This document shows, one piece after another, positions 1 to 6,129 of a stretch of 9,651 nt of DNA. A program made the position numbers and the translations under genes. The first letter of the stretch is position 1. Each line of letters opens with the position of its first letter. The stretch lies in assembly GCA_051859825.1 (NCBI GenBank), contig JBHYFA010000094.1, positions 1-9,651 on the forward strand, read 5' to 3'. This stretch comes from CSBr16-58 sp051859825 (lineage in GTDB: Bacteria; Bacteroidota; Bacteroidia; Flavobacteriales; Schleiferiaceae). The notes under the pieces were generated by a model. That model saw only the letters and a list, made by a program, of their open reading frames with translations. It searched no databases and had not been told where the DNA came from.

Positions 1-1
1 T

Positions 2-55
2 AGTATTCCTGAGGAAGAAGTAGAGCGTATTTTGAAGGATGAAAATTTGATGTAG
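2..55 (+). CDS. C-terminal end of a possible upstream gene (partial)
   Basis: The frame is open from the window edge to a TAG at 53-55 and reads SIPEEEVERILKDENLM, a charged, helix-like tail such as commonly ends a bacterial protein. Only 17 codons are visible, and a stretch this short can be open by chance, so the call rests on its protein-like composition and on the downstream genes lying on the same strand. Nothing can be said about function. Confidence 0.35.
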   Translation, partial: SIPEEEVERILKDENLM

Positions 56-92
56 CGATTATAGAAAAGCTTTGATAGTAAACCAATGTCTC

Positions 93-239
93 ATGGCCAG
101 CTCTGTAATCACCTACCAATACCAGCCCATATCCTTTGAGGATGGTCCTCGCTGTGAGGGGCAAACATTGCAGTGCGATAATACCTCACCACTGAGTAGT
201 TTGGAGGCTAAAACTCTAACCATGCAATACACAAAGTAA
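93..239 (+). CDS. Possible 48-residue small protein or gene remnant
   Basis: An ATG at 93 opens a 48-codon frame ending in TAA at 237-239. It starts MASSVITYQYQPISFEDG and ends LEAKTLTMQYTK. The frame is also open upstream back to about 51 with no better start. I do not recognise it. The patch is less AT-rich than the DNA on either side and carries inverted repeats (138-150 and 154-189), so it could equally be a decayed gene fragment or a structured non-coding element. There is no signal peptide or membrane helix; two cysteines lie in the middle. No ribosome binding site or exact Bacteroidota -7 element is visible upstream. Low confidence that it is translated. Confidence 0.2.
   Translation: MASSVITYQYQPISFEDGPRCEGQTLQCDNTSPLSSLEAKTLTMQYTK
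138..189. repeat. Pair of inverted repeats (possible RNA hairpins)
   Basis: GAGGA (138-142) and TCCTC (146-150) form a perfect 5-bp stem with a 3-base loop. Immediately after, GTGAGG (154-159) pairs with CCTCAC (184-189) across 24 bases, which themselves contain GCAA/TTGC (161-164, 168-171). There is no T-tract after either stem, so a simple intrinsic terminator is unlikely. The patch may fold as RNA, but it also overlaps a short open frame. Confidence 0.3.
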
Positions 240-269
240 TTTGGATGCTATAACAGGTAAAATAACATC

Positions 270-716
270 ATGGTAAGAGGTGAGCTTGTATTTTTAGTAA
301 GCGTTTTTGCGCTCTTATTTCTTGAAAATAGTATTTTTAGTCAACCTGAAAATTATTTTTTTTCAGATACCTATGATGTTACAATAGTGATTTCGAAAAT
401 AAGCAATGAGGGGCCTATTAAAATAGTTACTGGGTTGCAGTATTCATATTTACGAAGAGATAGTTTTCCCTTCCAGGCTTATGTTTTGCCTGATAGTGAT
501 TTGAAGTTGCCAAGTACGTTTTCAATTTTTTGGCAACGTATGCCATTTGTAAGTAAAAATAAATACAAGTGTAGGGTACGATATTTAAATCATAAAATAT
601 ACACTTTGGTTGATGTGAGAAAAGTTTGTTTTGACAAATATGATGTTTGTATTGTTGCGGCAGATAATACAATTGGAAGTTTATGTGAAATAATGGATAT
701 TGAAAAAATTAGATAG
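270..716 (+). CDS. Secreted hypothetical protein, 148 residues
   Basis: The protein begins with a typical Sec signal peptide: a short start with Arg3, a hydrophobic core around residues 6-18 and a likely cleavage after Ser24 (SIFS|QPENY). A mature N-terminal Gln is common among exported Bacteroidota proteins. The mature part of about 124 residues is beta-rich in appearance, with aromatic/basic stretches (YSYLRRDSF, KYKCRVRYL) and four cysteines that could pair in the periplasm. There is no lipobox, transmembrane helix or C-terminal sorting domain. The ATG at 270 is chosen because it gives an intact signal peptide. The gene is AT-rich compared with the conserved genes beyond 1900, and a similarly AT-rich lipoprotein gene follows 168 bp downstream on the same strand. 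I do not recognise a family and infer only export to the periplasm or beyond. Confidence 0.6.
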   Translation: MVRGELVFLVSVFALLFLENSIFSQPENYFFSDTYDVTIVISKISNEGPIKIVTGLQYSYLRRDSFPFQAYVLPDSDLKLPSTFSIFWQRMPFVSKNKYKCRVRYLNHKIYTLVDVRKVCFDKYDVCIVAADNTIGSLCEIMDIEKIR

Positions 717-884
717 AGTTTATCATAGAAGCCAATTGCCTTGATTAGAAATTTAAGTGCAAAACAGCTGGGCGTTTCTATTGATCTCTATTTTAAATAG
801 GTAATTGTTCTGAAGATTGTATTTCACCGCTATGCTTTCATTAGGTTATTTTATTAGTTTCTGATTGTGTAATTCATTTATACT

Positions 885-1454
885 ATGAGAATATTCGCTT
901 TCATATTGATGATTATTTCCCTTCTCGGTTGCAGAACGGTTGTGCTTAAAAAAGGAAAACCAGAAACCTACTCTAGTCAGATTATTACTGAAAAGGAATG
1001 GAGGAAGTCTTATGGAATGTATTTAAAAAGTGTAGTGCCATTAGAATATGAGGATTGCGAAGACAAAAGCGTATTTGTTTTTTTTAACAATCAAGGTGAA
1101 TACATTTTTTTTATTTCTCCAAACTATCAAGAACAAAAAAGCTATGCCTATGAACAACAGGATACAGTTTTTATTGATGCTGATTCATATTTTGTTATCA
1201 CAATACCAAAATACAAGTACTTTGAAACTAAAATTTCAACAGAAACACATTATAATCTCAGGTATAAAAAAAAGCATAGGTTAGTGTTCGATTGGGTTAC
1301 GTATAAAAATAATGAGCATTATGCTATTTTTATTGTGGATGAAAACTATAAAGAATACAGATTTTTACAATATAAAGAGCAAATTAAGCATGTAATTCTG
1401 GTATTTTGTGATAGTATGGAAATAGTTCCGGTTGATGAAATAGATGAATTGTAA
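885..1454 (+). CDS. Hypothetical lipoprotein, 189 residues
   Basis: The start MRIFAFILMIISLLGCRTV is a lipoprotein signal: one basic residue, a hydrophobic core and a lipobox LLGC with the lipidated cysteine at position 16. The next residues (RTVVLKKGK) lack an acidic retention signal; the final membrane location is not predictable from this. The body is rich in Tyr, Lys and Glu and alternates beta-like stretches, for example SVFVFFNNQGEYIFFISP and HYAIFIVDENYKEYRFL. It ends in an acidic tail (PVDEIDEL). No known domain is recognised. The gene is AT-rich. Its TAA is followed, one codon later and in the same frame, by the next reading frame (1458-1811), so the two could be coupled or could be one gene split by a stop. 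The ATG at 885 is supported because it places the lipobox correctly. Small AT-rich lipoproteins are often immunity or accessory surface proteins, but nothing here shows that. Confidence 0.65.
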   Translation: MRIFAFILMIISLLGCRTVVLKKGKPETYSSQIITEKEWRKSYGMYLKSVVPLEYEDCEDKSVFVFFNNQGEYIFFISPNYQEQKSYAYEQQDTVFIDADSYFVITIPKYKYFETKISTETHYNLRYKKKHRLVFDWVTYKNNEHYAIFIVDENYKEYRFLQYKEQIKHVILVFCDSMEIVPVDEIDEL

Positions 1455-1457
1455 GAT

Positions 1458-1811
1458 TTGCAGCTTTTGATAATCAGTCTTAACCCTTCACATCAACTTC
1501 CCTTTACTACAATTAAGAATGAGTTGGGTTCACTATTATTCAGCTATGATGTACGACCTGATGGCTCAAGTGCTTTAGCGTTTTTTCGTTATAATAGCTC
1601 TTCATTAAATTTGATATGGCTTTTGGAGGATTTAGCATTTTCTGTGATTCAGCCATTTTTCAGTTCTTCAAATACCTTATACTTTTTACATTATCAAAAC
1701 AACGAATACCGTTATGCTAAACTTCATTTTGAAATTCAAAACGAGTTGCAATTAGATGATTCACTTTGGTATAGATTACCGCCGCCGCCTCCTTCTCAAG
1801 TTTGCAATTAA
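1458..1811 (+). CDS. Hypothetical 117-residue frame abutting the lipoprotein gene
   Basis: This frame lies in the same reading phase as the lipoprotein gene before it, beginning one codon after that gene's TAA. The first possible start is TTG at 1458 (another TTG at 1467); the translation has no other methionine, so no in-frame ATG exists. The residues look protein-like: hydrophobic/aromatic strands in the middle (SLNLIWLLEDLAFSVIQPFF), then NEYRYAKLHFEIQNELQ, and an end LWYRLPPPPPSQVCN with five consecutive prolines. There is no signal peptide of its own. Options are a TTG-started, translationally coupled gene, or the C-terminal half of a longer lipoprotein of about 307 residues interrupted by a nonsense codon. 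I do not recognise the family. The AT-rich composition matches the two genes upstream. Confidence 0.4.
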   Translation: MQLLIISLNPSHQLPFTTIKNELGSLLFSYDVRPDGSSALAFFRYNSSSLNLIWLLEDLAFSVIQPFFSSSNTLYFLHYQNNEYRYAKLHFEIQNELQLDDSLWYRLPPPPPSQVCN

Positions 1812-1895
1812 GTGTTTTTGTGATAGGTATAATTCTTTGTTAATGCAAAAAATGGGTTTTTGTACTCAAAAGCTTAAATCATAACTTCAAAATTA

Positions 1896-1903
1896 TATCT
1901 TTG
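1896..1903 (+). promoter_or_regulatory. Bacteroidota -7 promoter element (TATCTTTG)
   Basis: TATCTTTG matches the Bacteroidota vegetative -7 consensus TAnnTTTG exactly and lies 18 bases before the ATG at 1922. That implies a short A/C-rich leader. No good -33 TTTG is seen at the usual spacing, which is common in this phylum. The element overlaps the TTG at 1901, so that codon would not be transcribed; this argues for the ATG at 1922 as the real start. Confidence 0.55.
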
Positions 1904-1921
1904 CTCAATAAAACCACCTTT

Positions 1922-2392
1922 ATGATTGATTCGGTTGTACTATTCGTCGTTGGGGCTTTACTGTTGCTTTTTGGAGTGCTTTTTTTGGTGATGCGCTTGC
2001 GTAAGGGAAAAAAGAAAGCTCCTCTTTGGCTGAGTTTTCTACTCGTTGCGTGCGGAGTAGGATTGTTGCTTTTTCAAGAGGGCTTTCATTATCGTAGCGT
2101 GGAGAAGAACATCGGTAAGCGCAATTTAGTCGATGATTGGAGTCCTAAAATGCGCGAAGAACTCATCGCTCAGTGTATGGAAAATGTTGACGAAAGTATT
2201 CTGGAACTCCACCCGGAAATAGCCGAAGAATATTGCAGTTGCTCCGCCGATACCGTAATGCACGCGATGACCTACGAAGTGTACCGCTATCACTCATCTA
2301 TGCCCGATGAAGAGCAGGAACGTATCTTTCGTCCGCTCTCAGAAAAGTGCCAAATGATCGCCATACAGATGATCCGCGATAAGGAATCTTGA
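1922..2392 (+). CDS. Small two-helix membrane protein with a four-cysteine tail
   Basis: From the ATG at 1922 the product has 156 residues. Two hydrophobic helices lie at about residues 4-24 (VVLFVVGALLLLFGVLFLV) and 33-52 (APLWLSFLLVACGVGLLLF), joined by a strongly basic loop, RLRKGKKK. By the positive-inside rule the loop is cytoplasmic, placing both ends on the periplasmic side. The soluble tail of about 100 residues contains a cysteine in IAQCMENV, a CSC pair in AEEYCSCSAD and a cysteine in SEKCQ, which could form disulfides there. This spacing (Cys, then CxC, then Cys in a helical acidic domain) resembles a pattern I recall from small uncharacterised Bacteroidota proteins, but I cannot name a family. 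A TTG at 1901 would add seven residues, but it sits inside the predicted promoter. The gene converges with the dehydrogenase gene across 45 bp. Confidence 0.65.
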   Translation: MIDSVVLFVVGALLLLFGVLFLVMRLRKGKKKAPLWLSFLLVACGVGLLLFQEGFHYRSVEKNIGKRNLVDDWSPKMREELIAQCMENVDESILELHPEIAEEYCSCSADTVMHAMTYEVYRYHSSMPDEEQERIFRPLSEKCQMIAIQMIRDKES

Positions 2393-2437
2393 TTATTAGA
2401 AGAGCATACGTCCGCAATCTGTATTGCAAGTCAGACT

Positions 2438-3196
2438 TTATGCCGTCATTCCGCCGTCGATAGCATATACGCAGCCGGTGGTGTAACTCGACTCATCTGA
2501 GCCTAAAAACAAGGCCAGATTGGCAATTTCCTCGTTGGTGGCGTAGCGCTTCAGGGGAATCATTTGTTCAAAGGCTTTTTTCATTTCTCCACCGGCTCCC
2601 GGCGCAAAACCCTCTTCTAATGAACGCATCATGCGGTTGTCAACGGGAGAAGGATTGAGCGTATTTACCCGAATACCTAAAGGCGCTCCTTCTAAAGCTG
2701 CCACTTTCATCACCCCAATTACCCCGTGCTTACTGGCAGTATAGGCCATCATATTGGCCGTTCCTCGCAGTCCGGCTACGGAAGAATTGATGACGATGCT
2801 GCCGCCGTTCTTCATGGCTTTAAAGGCGTGCTTGATACCGAGCCAAACGCCCTTGGTATTCACCGCGTGAAGAAAGTCGAAATCTTTTTCTTCTAATTCG
2901 GTAAGAGGCTGAACCTTGCCCTCTACACCCGCATTGGCAAAGAAAATGTCGAGGCCACCAAAGCGATCAACGCAAGCTTGAGTAGATTTCTGGTTGTCGC
3001 TGTCCTTACTCACATCGGCAACCGAGCCGTCGAAGTTTGCCGAGTTGATTTCTGCTTTTGCTTTTTCAATTCCCTCAGCGTCGATATCGGTGATATAGAC
3101 CTTCGCACCTTCTTTGAGAAATAATTTGGCCGTGGCTAAACCAATTCCACCAGAACCTCCGGTAATAAGCGCCACTTTGTTTTCTAATCGTCCCAT
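2438..3196 (-). CDS. Short-chain dehydrogenase/reductase (classical SDR), 252 residues
   Basis: This is a full-length classical SDR, an NAD(P)-dependent cytoplasmic oxidoreductase on alcohol/carbonyl substrates. Visible motifs are the dinucleotide-binding TGGSGGIG at residues 12-19; Asp37 at the end of the second strand (VYITDID), which usually favours NAD(H) over NADP(H); ANAG at 87-90; Asn113; Ser139 in INSSVAG; and Tyr152/Lys156 in YTASK. The catalytic Asn-Ser-Tyr-Lys set is therefore complete. The end, VYAIDGGMTA, is the usual SDR C-terminus. The substrate cannot be read from sequence; sugar, cyclic alcohol or 3-oxoacyl reduction are all possible. The ATG at 3194-3196 gives the standard N-terminus. 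It is the last gene of the minus-strand block, 93 bp after the family 4 glycosyltransferase, with its own -7 element at 3219-3226, so it may be transcribed separately. Confidence 0.92.
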   Translation of the reverse strand: MGRLENKVALITGGSGGIGLATAKLFLKEGAKVYITDIDAEGIEKAKAEINSANFDGSVADVSKDSDNQKSTQACVDRFGGLDIFFANAGVEGKVQPLTELEEKDFDFLHAVNTKGVWLGIKHAFKAMKNGGSIVINSSVAGLRGTANMMAYTASKHGVIGVMKVAALEGAPLGIRVNTLNPSPVDNRMMRSLEEGFAPGAGGEMKKAFEQMIPLKRYATNEEIANLALFLGSDESSYTTGCVYAIDGGMTA

Positions 3197-3218
3197 AATA
3201 TTGTTTTTTAAGTTTCAA

Positions 3219-3226
3219 CAAAACTA
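3219..3226 (-). promoter_or_regulatory. Bacteroidota -7 element for the SDR gene (TAGTTTTG)
   Basis: On the minus strand TAGTTTTG matches TAnnTTTG exactly and lies 22 bases before the SDR start codon, in the 93-bp gap after the glycosyltransferase stop. No clear -33 TTTG is present. It suggests the dehydrogenase has its own promoter in addition to any read-through from upstream. Confidence 0.45.
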
Positions 3227-3289
3227 AAAAACGAACCCGGGCAGTTGTATGACTTTTGGCAGGTTTTGGACAATTAACAATTTGTTGAT

Positions 3290-4396
3290 TTAATGGTCGG
3301 CATACACCTCCCTCCACGCTTCTGCCAGAATATGTGGTTGGAATTTTTCCACGTGTGCTCTGCCAGATTTGGCTAATTCTGCACGCAAACTTTCGCTGGA
3401 CAATAGACGCCTAAACTGATTTTCAAAATCTTTCATGTCCAGCGGATTTACGTATAATGCCCCGTCGCCTCCCGCTTCTTTTAAGCAGGCCGAACTTCCT
3501 GCTAATACGGGCGTTCCGGTAAACAAGGATTCTATTACGGGAATACCAAACCCCTCCGCCTGCGATGGATATACGGAGAAAAGTGCGTTTTGGTACAAGG
3601 CAGCCAGGGTCACCGTATCGGGTTGCAAATGAAAGTACAAGCCCTTTCGCTGTAACGCCTGAATTGCGGGTTCGAGCTTTTTGTGATAGGCAGTGGGTTT
3701 GCCCACCGCTATCAAGGGAATGCTTTTAACTTTTTTTAGCACTTCGAGCAATTCACCCAAATGTTTCCGCTCCTCGATGCTTCCTACATAAAGCACGTAT
3801 TCCTCGGGCAAACCCGCCGGTAAGGGCGTATGTGCAGGTATGCGAAAGGCCGGATGACAACTTTGGTAAATCACCCGGATCTTGGCTTCGGGTACGCGGT
3901 ATAAATCCACGAGATCTTGAGCGGTTTCCTGAGAAATGGCAACCACCGTGTCGGCAGCATTTACCGCGTGCTTCAATTTTCGTCGGTGTAAAACCCGATC
4001 AGCACGTTTATACCACCGAGGGAATTTTTCGAAAATCAAGTCGTGTACGGTCACGATTTTTTTTCCCTCCCAGCGATCTAAACCCGCGGGTAGCGAAGCC
4101 GATAATCCGTGGAAAATACTGACTCCATGCCGACGGAGTTCGGGCAACATCCCAAAACTCCGCCACCATGAAGGTGATATTTTACCTAGGCCCCGCGTAG
4201 GACTCACTCTTTCTACCTGGGCAAGATTGAGGTGGAATTTTTCTAAGGATTCTACCGATTTGGGCGTGAAGAGCTTGTATTGATACTCGGGGAGGTATTC
4301 GGCACACATACGGATGTGATCGCGGCTATAGTTTCCCAAGCCCGAATGATTGTTGAACGCCCGCTTGGCGTCGAATCCGATGCTGCCTTTTATCAT
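3290..4396 (-). CDS. Family 4 glycosyltransferase, 368 residues
   Basis: This is a retaining GT-B glycosyltransferase of the GT4 / Glycos_transf_1 type, which transfers a sugar from a nucleotide donor (often GDP-mannose or UDP-sugar) onto a growing cell-surface glycan in the cytoplasm. The N-terminal domain (residues 1 to about 185) has a glycine-rich acceptor-side loop (SGLGNYSRD) and the TVHDLIFEKFP segment typical of this group. The C-terminal domain starts with the linker strand YVLYVGSIEERKHLGELL, where the Arg/Lys pair usually contacts donor phosphates. It carries the E-x7-E motif EGFGIPVIE (Glu281, Glu289) followed by the GTPVLAG turn. The length is normal for the family. The ATG lies 4 bp after the dapD stop, so the two genes are probably cotranscribed. 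The two family 2 glycosyltransferases beyond dapD suggest a shared glycan pathway. Donor and acceptor cannot be assigned. Confidence 0.88.
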   Translation of the reverse strand: MIKGSIGFDAKRAFNNHSGLGNYSRDHIRMCAEYLPEYQYKLFTPKSVESLEKFHLNLAQVERVSPTRGLGKISPSWWRSFGMLPELRRHGVSIFHGLSASLPAGLDRWEGKKIVTVHDLIFEKFPRWYKRADRVLHRRKLKHAVNAADTVVAISQETAQDLVDLYRVPEAKIRVIYQSCHPAFRIPAHTPLPAGLPEEYVLYVGSIEERKHLGELLEVLKKVKSIPLIAVGKPTAYHKKLEPAIQALQRKGLYFHLQPDTVTLAALYQNALFSVYPSQAEGFGIPVIESLFTGTPVLAGSSACLKEAGGDGALYVNPLDMKDFENQFRRLLSSESLRAELAKSGRAHVEKFQPHILAEAWREVYADH

Positions 4397-4400
4397 TTGC

Positions 4401-5219
4401 TTAGGCGCTAACGTTGTACTGCCTCAAAGCGTCGTTGAGGGAGGTCTTCTTATCGGTGCTTTCCTTGCGTTTGCCAATAATCAGGGCGCAACTCACACTG
4501 AAATCACCCGCAGGGAAGGATTTTACGTAACTTCCGGGAATCACCACCGAACGCTCCGGTACGCGACCACGGTATTCCACGGGCTCATCACCACTCACGT
4601 CGATGATTTTTGTGGAAGCGGTAAGCACCACATTGGCTCCCAAAACGGCCTCTTTTTCTACGTGAACGCCTTCAACCACAATACAGCGGGAACCCACAAA
4701 TACATTGTCTTCGATGATCACCGGAGCTGCCTGAACGGGCTCCAGAACCCCGCCAATACCCACGCCTCCGGAGAGGTGAACGTTTTTGCCAATTTGCGCA
4801 CAACTGCCCACCGTGGCCCACGTATCCACCATGGTTCCGCTGTCCACGTAGGCGCCAATGTTTACGTAAGAAGGCATCAAAATCACGTCGGTATTGATGA
4901 AGGCTCCGTAGCGCGCTATGGCGTGGGGAACCACACGTACTCCCGCAGCGGCAAAGTTTTCTTTCAAAGGAATTTTATCGTGAAACTCGAATGGACCTAC
5001 CTTAATGGTTTCCATTTGTGTAATGGGGAAGTAGAGGATAACCGCTTTTTTCACCCACTCGTTTACCTGCCAGCCATTAGCCGTTGGTTGAGCAACACGG
5101 AGTTTGCCGGAATTTAGTCCTTCAATTACGGATTCAATGGCGTTTTTGGTAAGTGAATCGCTGAGTAAGCCGCGATTTTCCCAAGCTTGTTCAATAATGG
5201 GTTGTAGGTTGTCGTACAT
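4401..5219 (-). CDS. dapD: 2,3,4,5-tetrahydropyridine-2,6-dicarboxylate N-succinyltransferase
   Basis: DapD uses succinyl-CoA to acylate tetrahydrodipicolinate in the succinylase branch of the meso-diaminopimelate/lysine pathway, feeding peptidoglycan and lysine synthesis in the cytoplasm. The 272-residue product is close to the usual length (about 274). After a helical N-terminal domain (YDNLQPIIEQAWENR onwards), a left-handed beta-helix of hexapeptide repeats covers about residues 100-200. It includes the very conserved blocks NIGAYVDSGTMVDTWATV, GSCAQIGKNVHLSGGVGIGG and VLEPVQAAPVIIEDN, then GRVPERSVVIPG. The start is set at the ATG at 5217-5219 because it matches the family N-terminus; an extension to 5255 (MCSPYLCPKRID...) would run through the promoter element at 5236-5243. 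Neighbours are glycosyltransferases on both sides, and its own promoter suggests steady housekeeping expression. Confidence 0.95.
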   Translation of the reverse strand: MYDNLQPIIEQAWENRGLLSDSLTKNAIESVIEGLNSGKLRVAQPTANGWQVNEWVKKAVILYFPITQMETIKVGPFEFHDKIPLKENFAAAGVRVVPHAIARYGAFINTDVILMPSYVNIGAYVDSGTMVDTWATVGSCAQIGKNVHLSGGVGIGGVLEPVQAAPVIIEDNVFVGSRCIVVEGVHVEKEAVLGANVVLTASTKIIDVSGDEPVEYRGRVPERSVVIPGSYVKSFPAGDFSVSCALIIGKRKESTDKKTSLNDALRQYNVSA

Positions 5220-5235
5220 ATCTATTCTTTTGGGG

Positions 5236-5243
5236 CAAAGGTA
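5236..5243 (-). promoter_or_regulatory. Bacteroidota -7 promoter element for dapD (TACCTTTG)
   Basis: On the minus strand TACCTTTGCC is a near-ideal Bacteroidota -7 box (TAnnTTTG), 16 bases before the dapD ATG and inside the 43-bp gap after the preceding glycosyltransferase. The expected transcription start would leave a leader of only about ten bases. No matching -33 box stands out. It supports the shorter DapD start and an internal promoter within the gene block. Confidence 0.6.
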
Positions 5244-5262
5244 AGGCGAGCACAAGGCTTTT

Positions 5263-6129
5263 TCAGCCTAAAAGTCGTGCTGCACGATTCAGCATTTGAG
5301 CCACGATGGATTTTAATACCGGACCTTTTCCTAGTCGGTAAAAATGAGCTGCTTTATCGTGCTCTCCGCGACGATGCATCACACGCGCCATCTCGTAGTA
5401 TTTGCGTTCGAGTGCTTTTTTCTGCACTTCTACGGGTATATCGTTGTGCTCCCAACACTTCCGGGTGCGTATTAAATGGGTTTCCAAATCTTGACTCATC
5501 GCCTCATTGTGAATGCGATACCAGCTGAGGGATTCGTTTAGGCAAAATGGAAAAATACTTTTCCTGTATAAACGAATCCACAAGTCGAGATCTTCCGTGC
5601 CGTGCATTTCTTTATCCGTATGCAAGGGAAAATCGCGGGCTACCTGGGTTTCTAAAACCGTGCAGGAGGGGAGGTAGGGGTTGCCATCTAGCAGTAAAGA
5701 CTCCACCGATTTCATTTGCTTCAACCACCTTTTTATCGAGGGGCGTTTTCCATCCCATTCGGTAGCTTGATGCACCAGCCAGGGTGTTGGCTGAGTATTG
5801 ATGATTTCGCTGCAACGGGCTATTTTTTCGGGTAAAAAAACATCATCCGCATCGAGCCATGCCACGTGGGAGGCGGTAACTTTGCTAAGGCCAAAGTTGC
5901 GGGCAGCACCCAGCCCGAGGTTTTCCTGATGCAGATGGATGAAGGCGGTTTTGGTAAACTGAGAGGCGTAGCGATCCACAATTTCTTCTCCGTGATCGGT
6001 ACTGCCGTCATTCACGAAAATCACTTCCTTGGGGGCCACCGTTTGCATCAGCACACTTTGCAGTGCCTCGCTGATACACCAAGCGGCATTGTAGTAGGGA
6101 ATGATGATGCTTATTTCTTTCAAAACCAA
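5263..6129 (-). CDS. Family 2 glycosyltransferase (second of a tandem pair), about 286-288 residues
   Basis: This is an inverting GT-A glycosyltransferase of family GT2 that uses a nucleotide-sugar donor and a divalent metal, probably in surface-glycan synthesis on the cytoplasmic face of the membrane. Residues are numbered from the TTG at 6129. The fold opens with EISIIIPYYNAAWCISEAL; Asp41 lies in VNDGSTD; the metal-binding DxD is WLDADD (93-95); and the probable catalytic acid lies in GTEDLDLW (Glu179/Asp180). A helical, TPR-like C-terminal part (YEMARVMHRRGEHDKAAHFY) follows. There is no ATG that would keep the first strand: the candidates are TTG at 6129, directly after the upstream gene's TGA, and TTG at 6123, giving the typical start MKEISIIIPYYN. 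The first in-frame ATG, at residue 28, would remove the nucleotide-binding strand. The stop TGA lies in a weak hairpin (5255-5269). Confidence 0.85.
   Translation of the reverse strand: MVLKEISIIIPYYNAAWCISEALQSVLMQTVAPKEVIFVNDGSTDHGEEIVDRYASQFTKTAFIHLHQENLGLGAARNFGLSKVTASHVAWLDADDVFLPEKIARCSEIINTQPTPWLVHQATEWDGKRPSIKRWLKQMKSVESLLLDGNPYLPSCTVLETQVARDFPLHTDKEMHGTEDLDLWIRLYRKSIFPFCLNESLSWYRIHNEAMSQDLETHLIRTRKCWEHNDIPVEVQKKALERKYYEMARVMHRRGEHDKAAHFYRLGKGPVLKSIVAQMLNRAARLLG

Noticed and set aside
741..800. Short open stretch reading IRNLSAKQLGVSIDLYFK between the secreted protein and the lipoprotein genes
   Set aside because: It is about 20 codons, begins with TTG and has no recognisable content; chance openness is likely.
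2414..2427. Inverted repeat GCAAT-ctgt-ATTGC between the convergent genes as a bidirectional terminator
   Set aside because: It is well placed in the 45-bp gap, but the 5-bp stem is AT-rich and no T-run follows on either strand.
4350..5117. Long 255-codon open frame on the plus strand across dapD and the start of the GT4 gene
   Set aside because: It is antisense to dapD, whose protein is unmistakable; the translation has no recognisable domain and the openness follows from dapD codon bias.
5220..5255. Twelve-residue N-terminal extension of DapD (MCSPYLCPKRID)
   Set aside because: The extension overlaps the -7 element at 5236-5243 and does not match the family; the internal ATG at 5217-5219 gives the standard DapD start.
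5255..5269. Hairpin AGGCT-ttttc-AGCCT at the end of the second GT2 gene as a terminator
   Set aside because: The stem is only 5 bp, contains the stop codon, and is not followed by a T-tract on the minus strand; it is too weak to call an intrinsic terminator.
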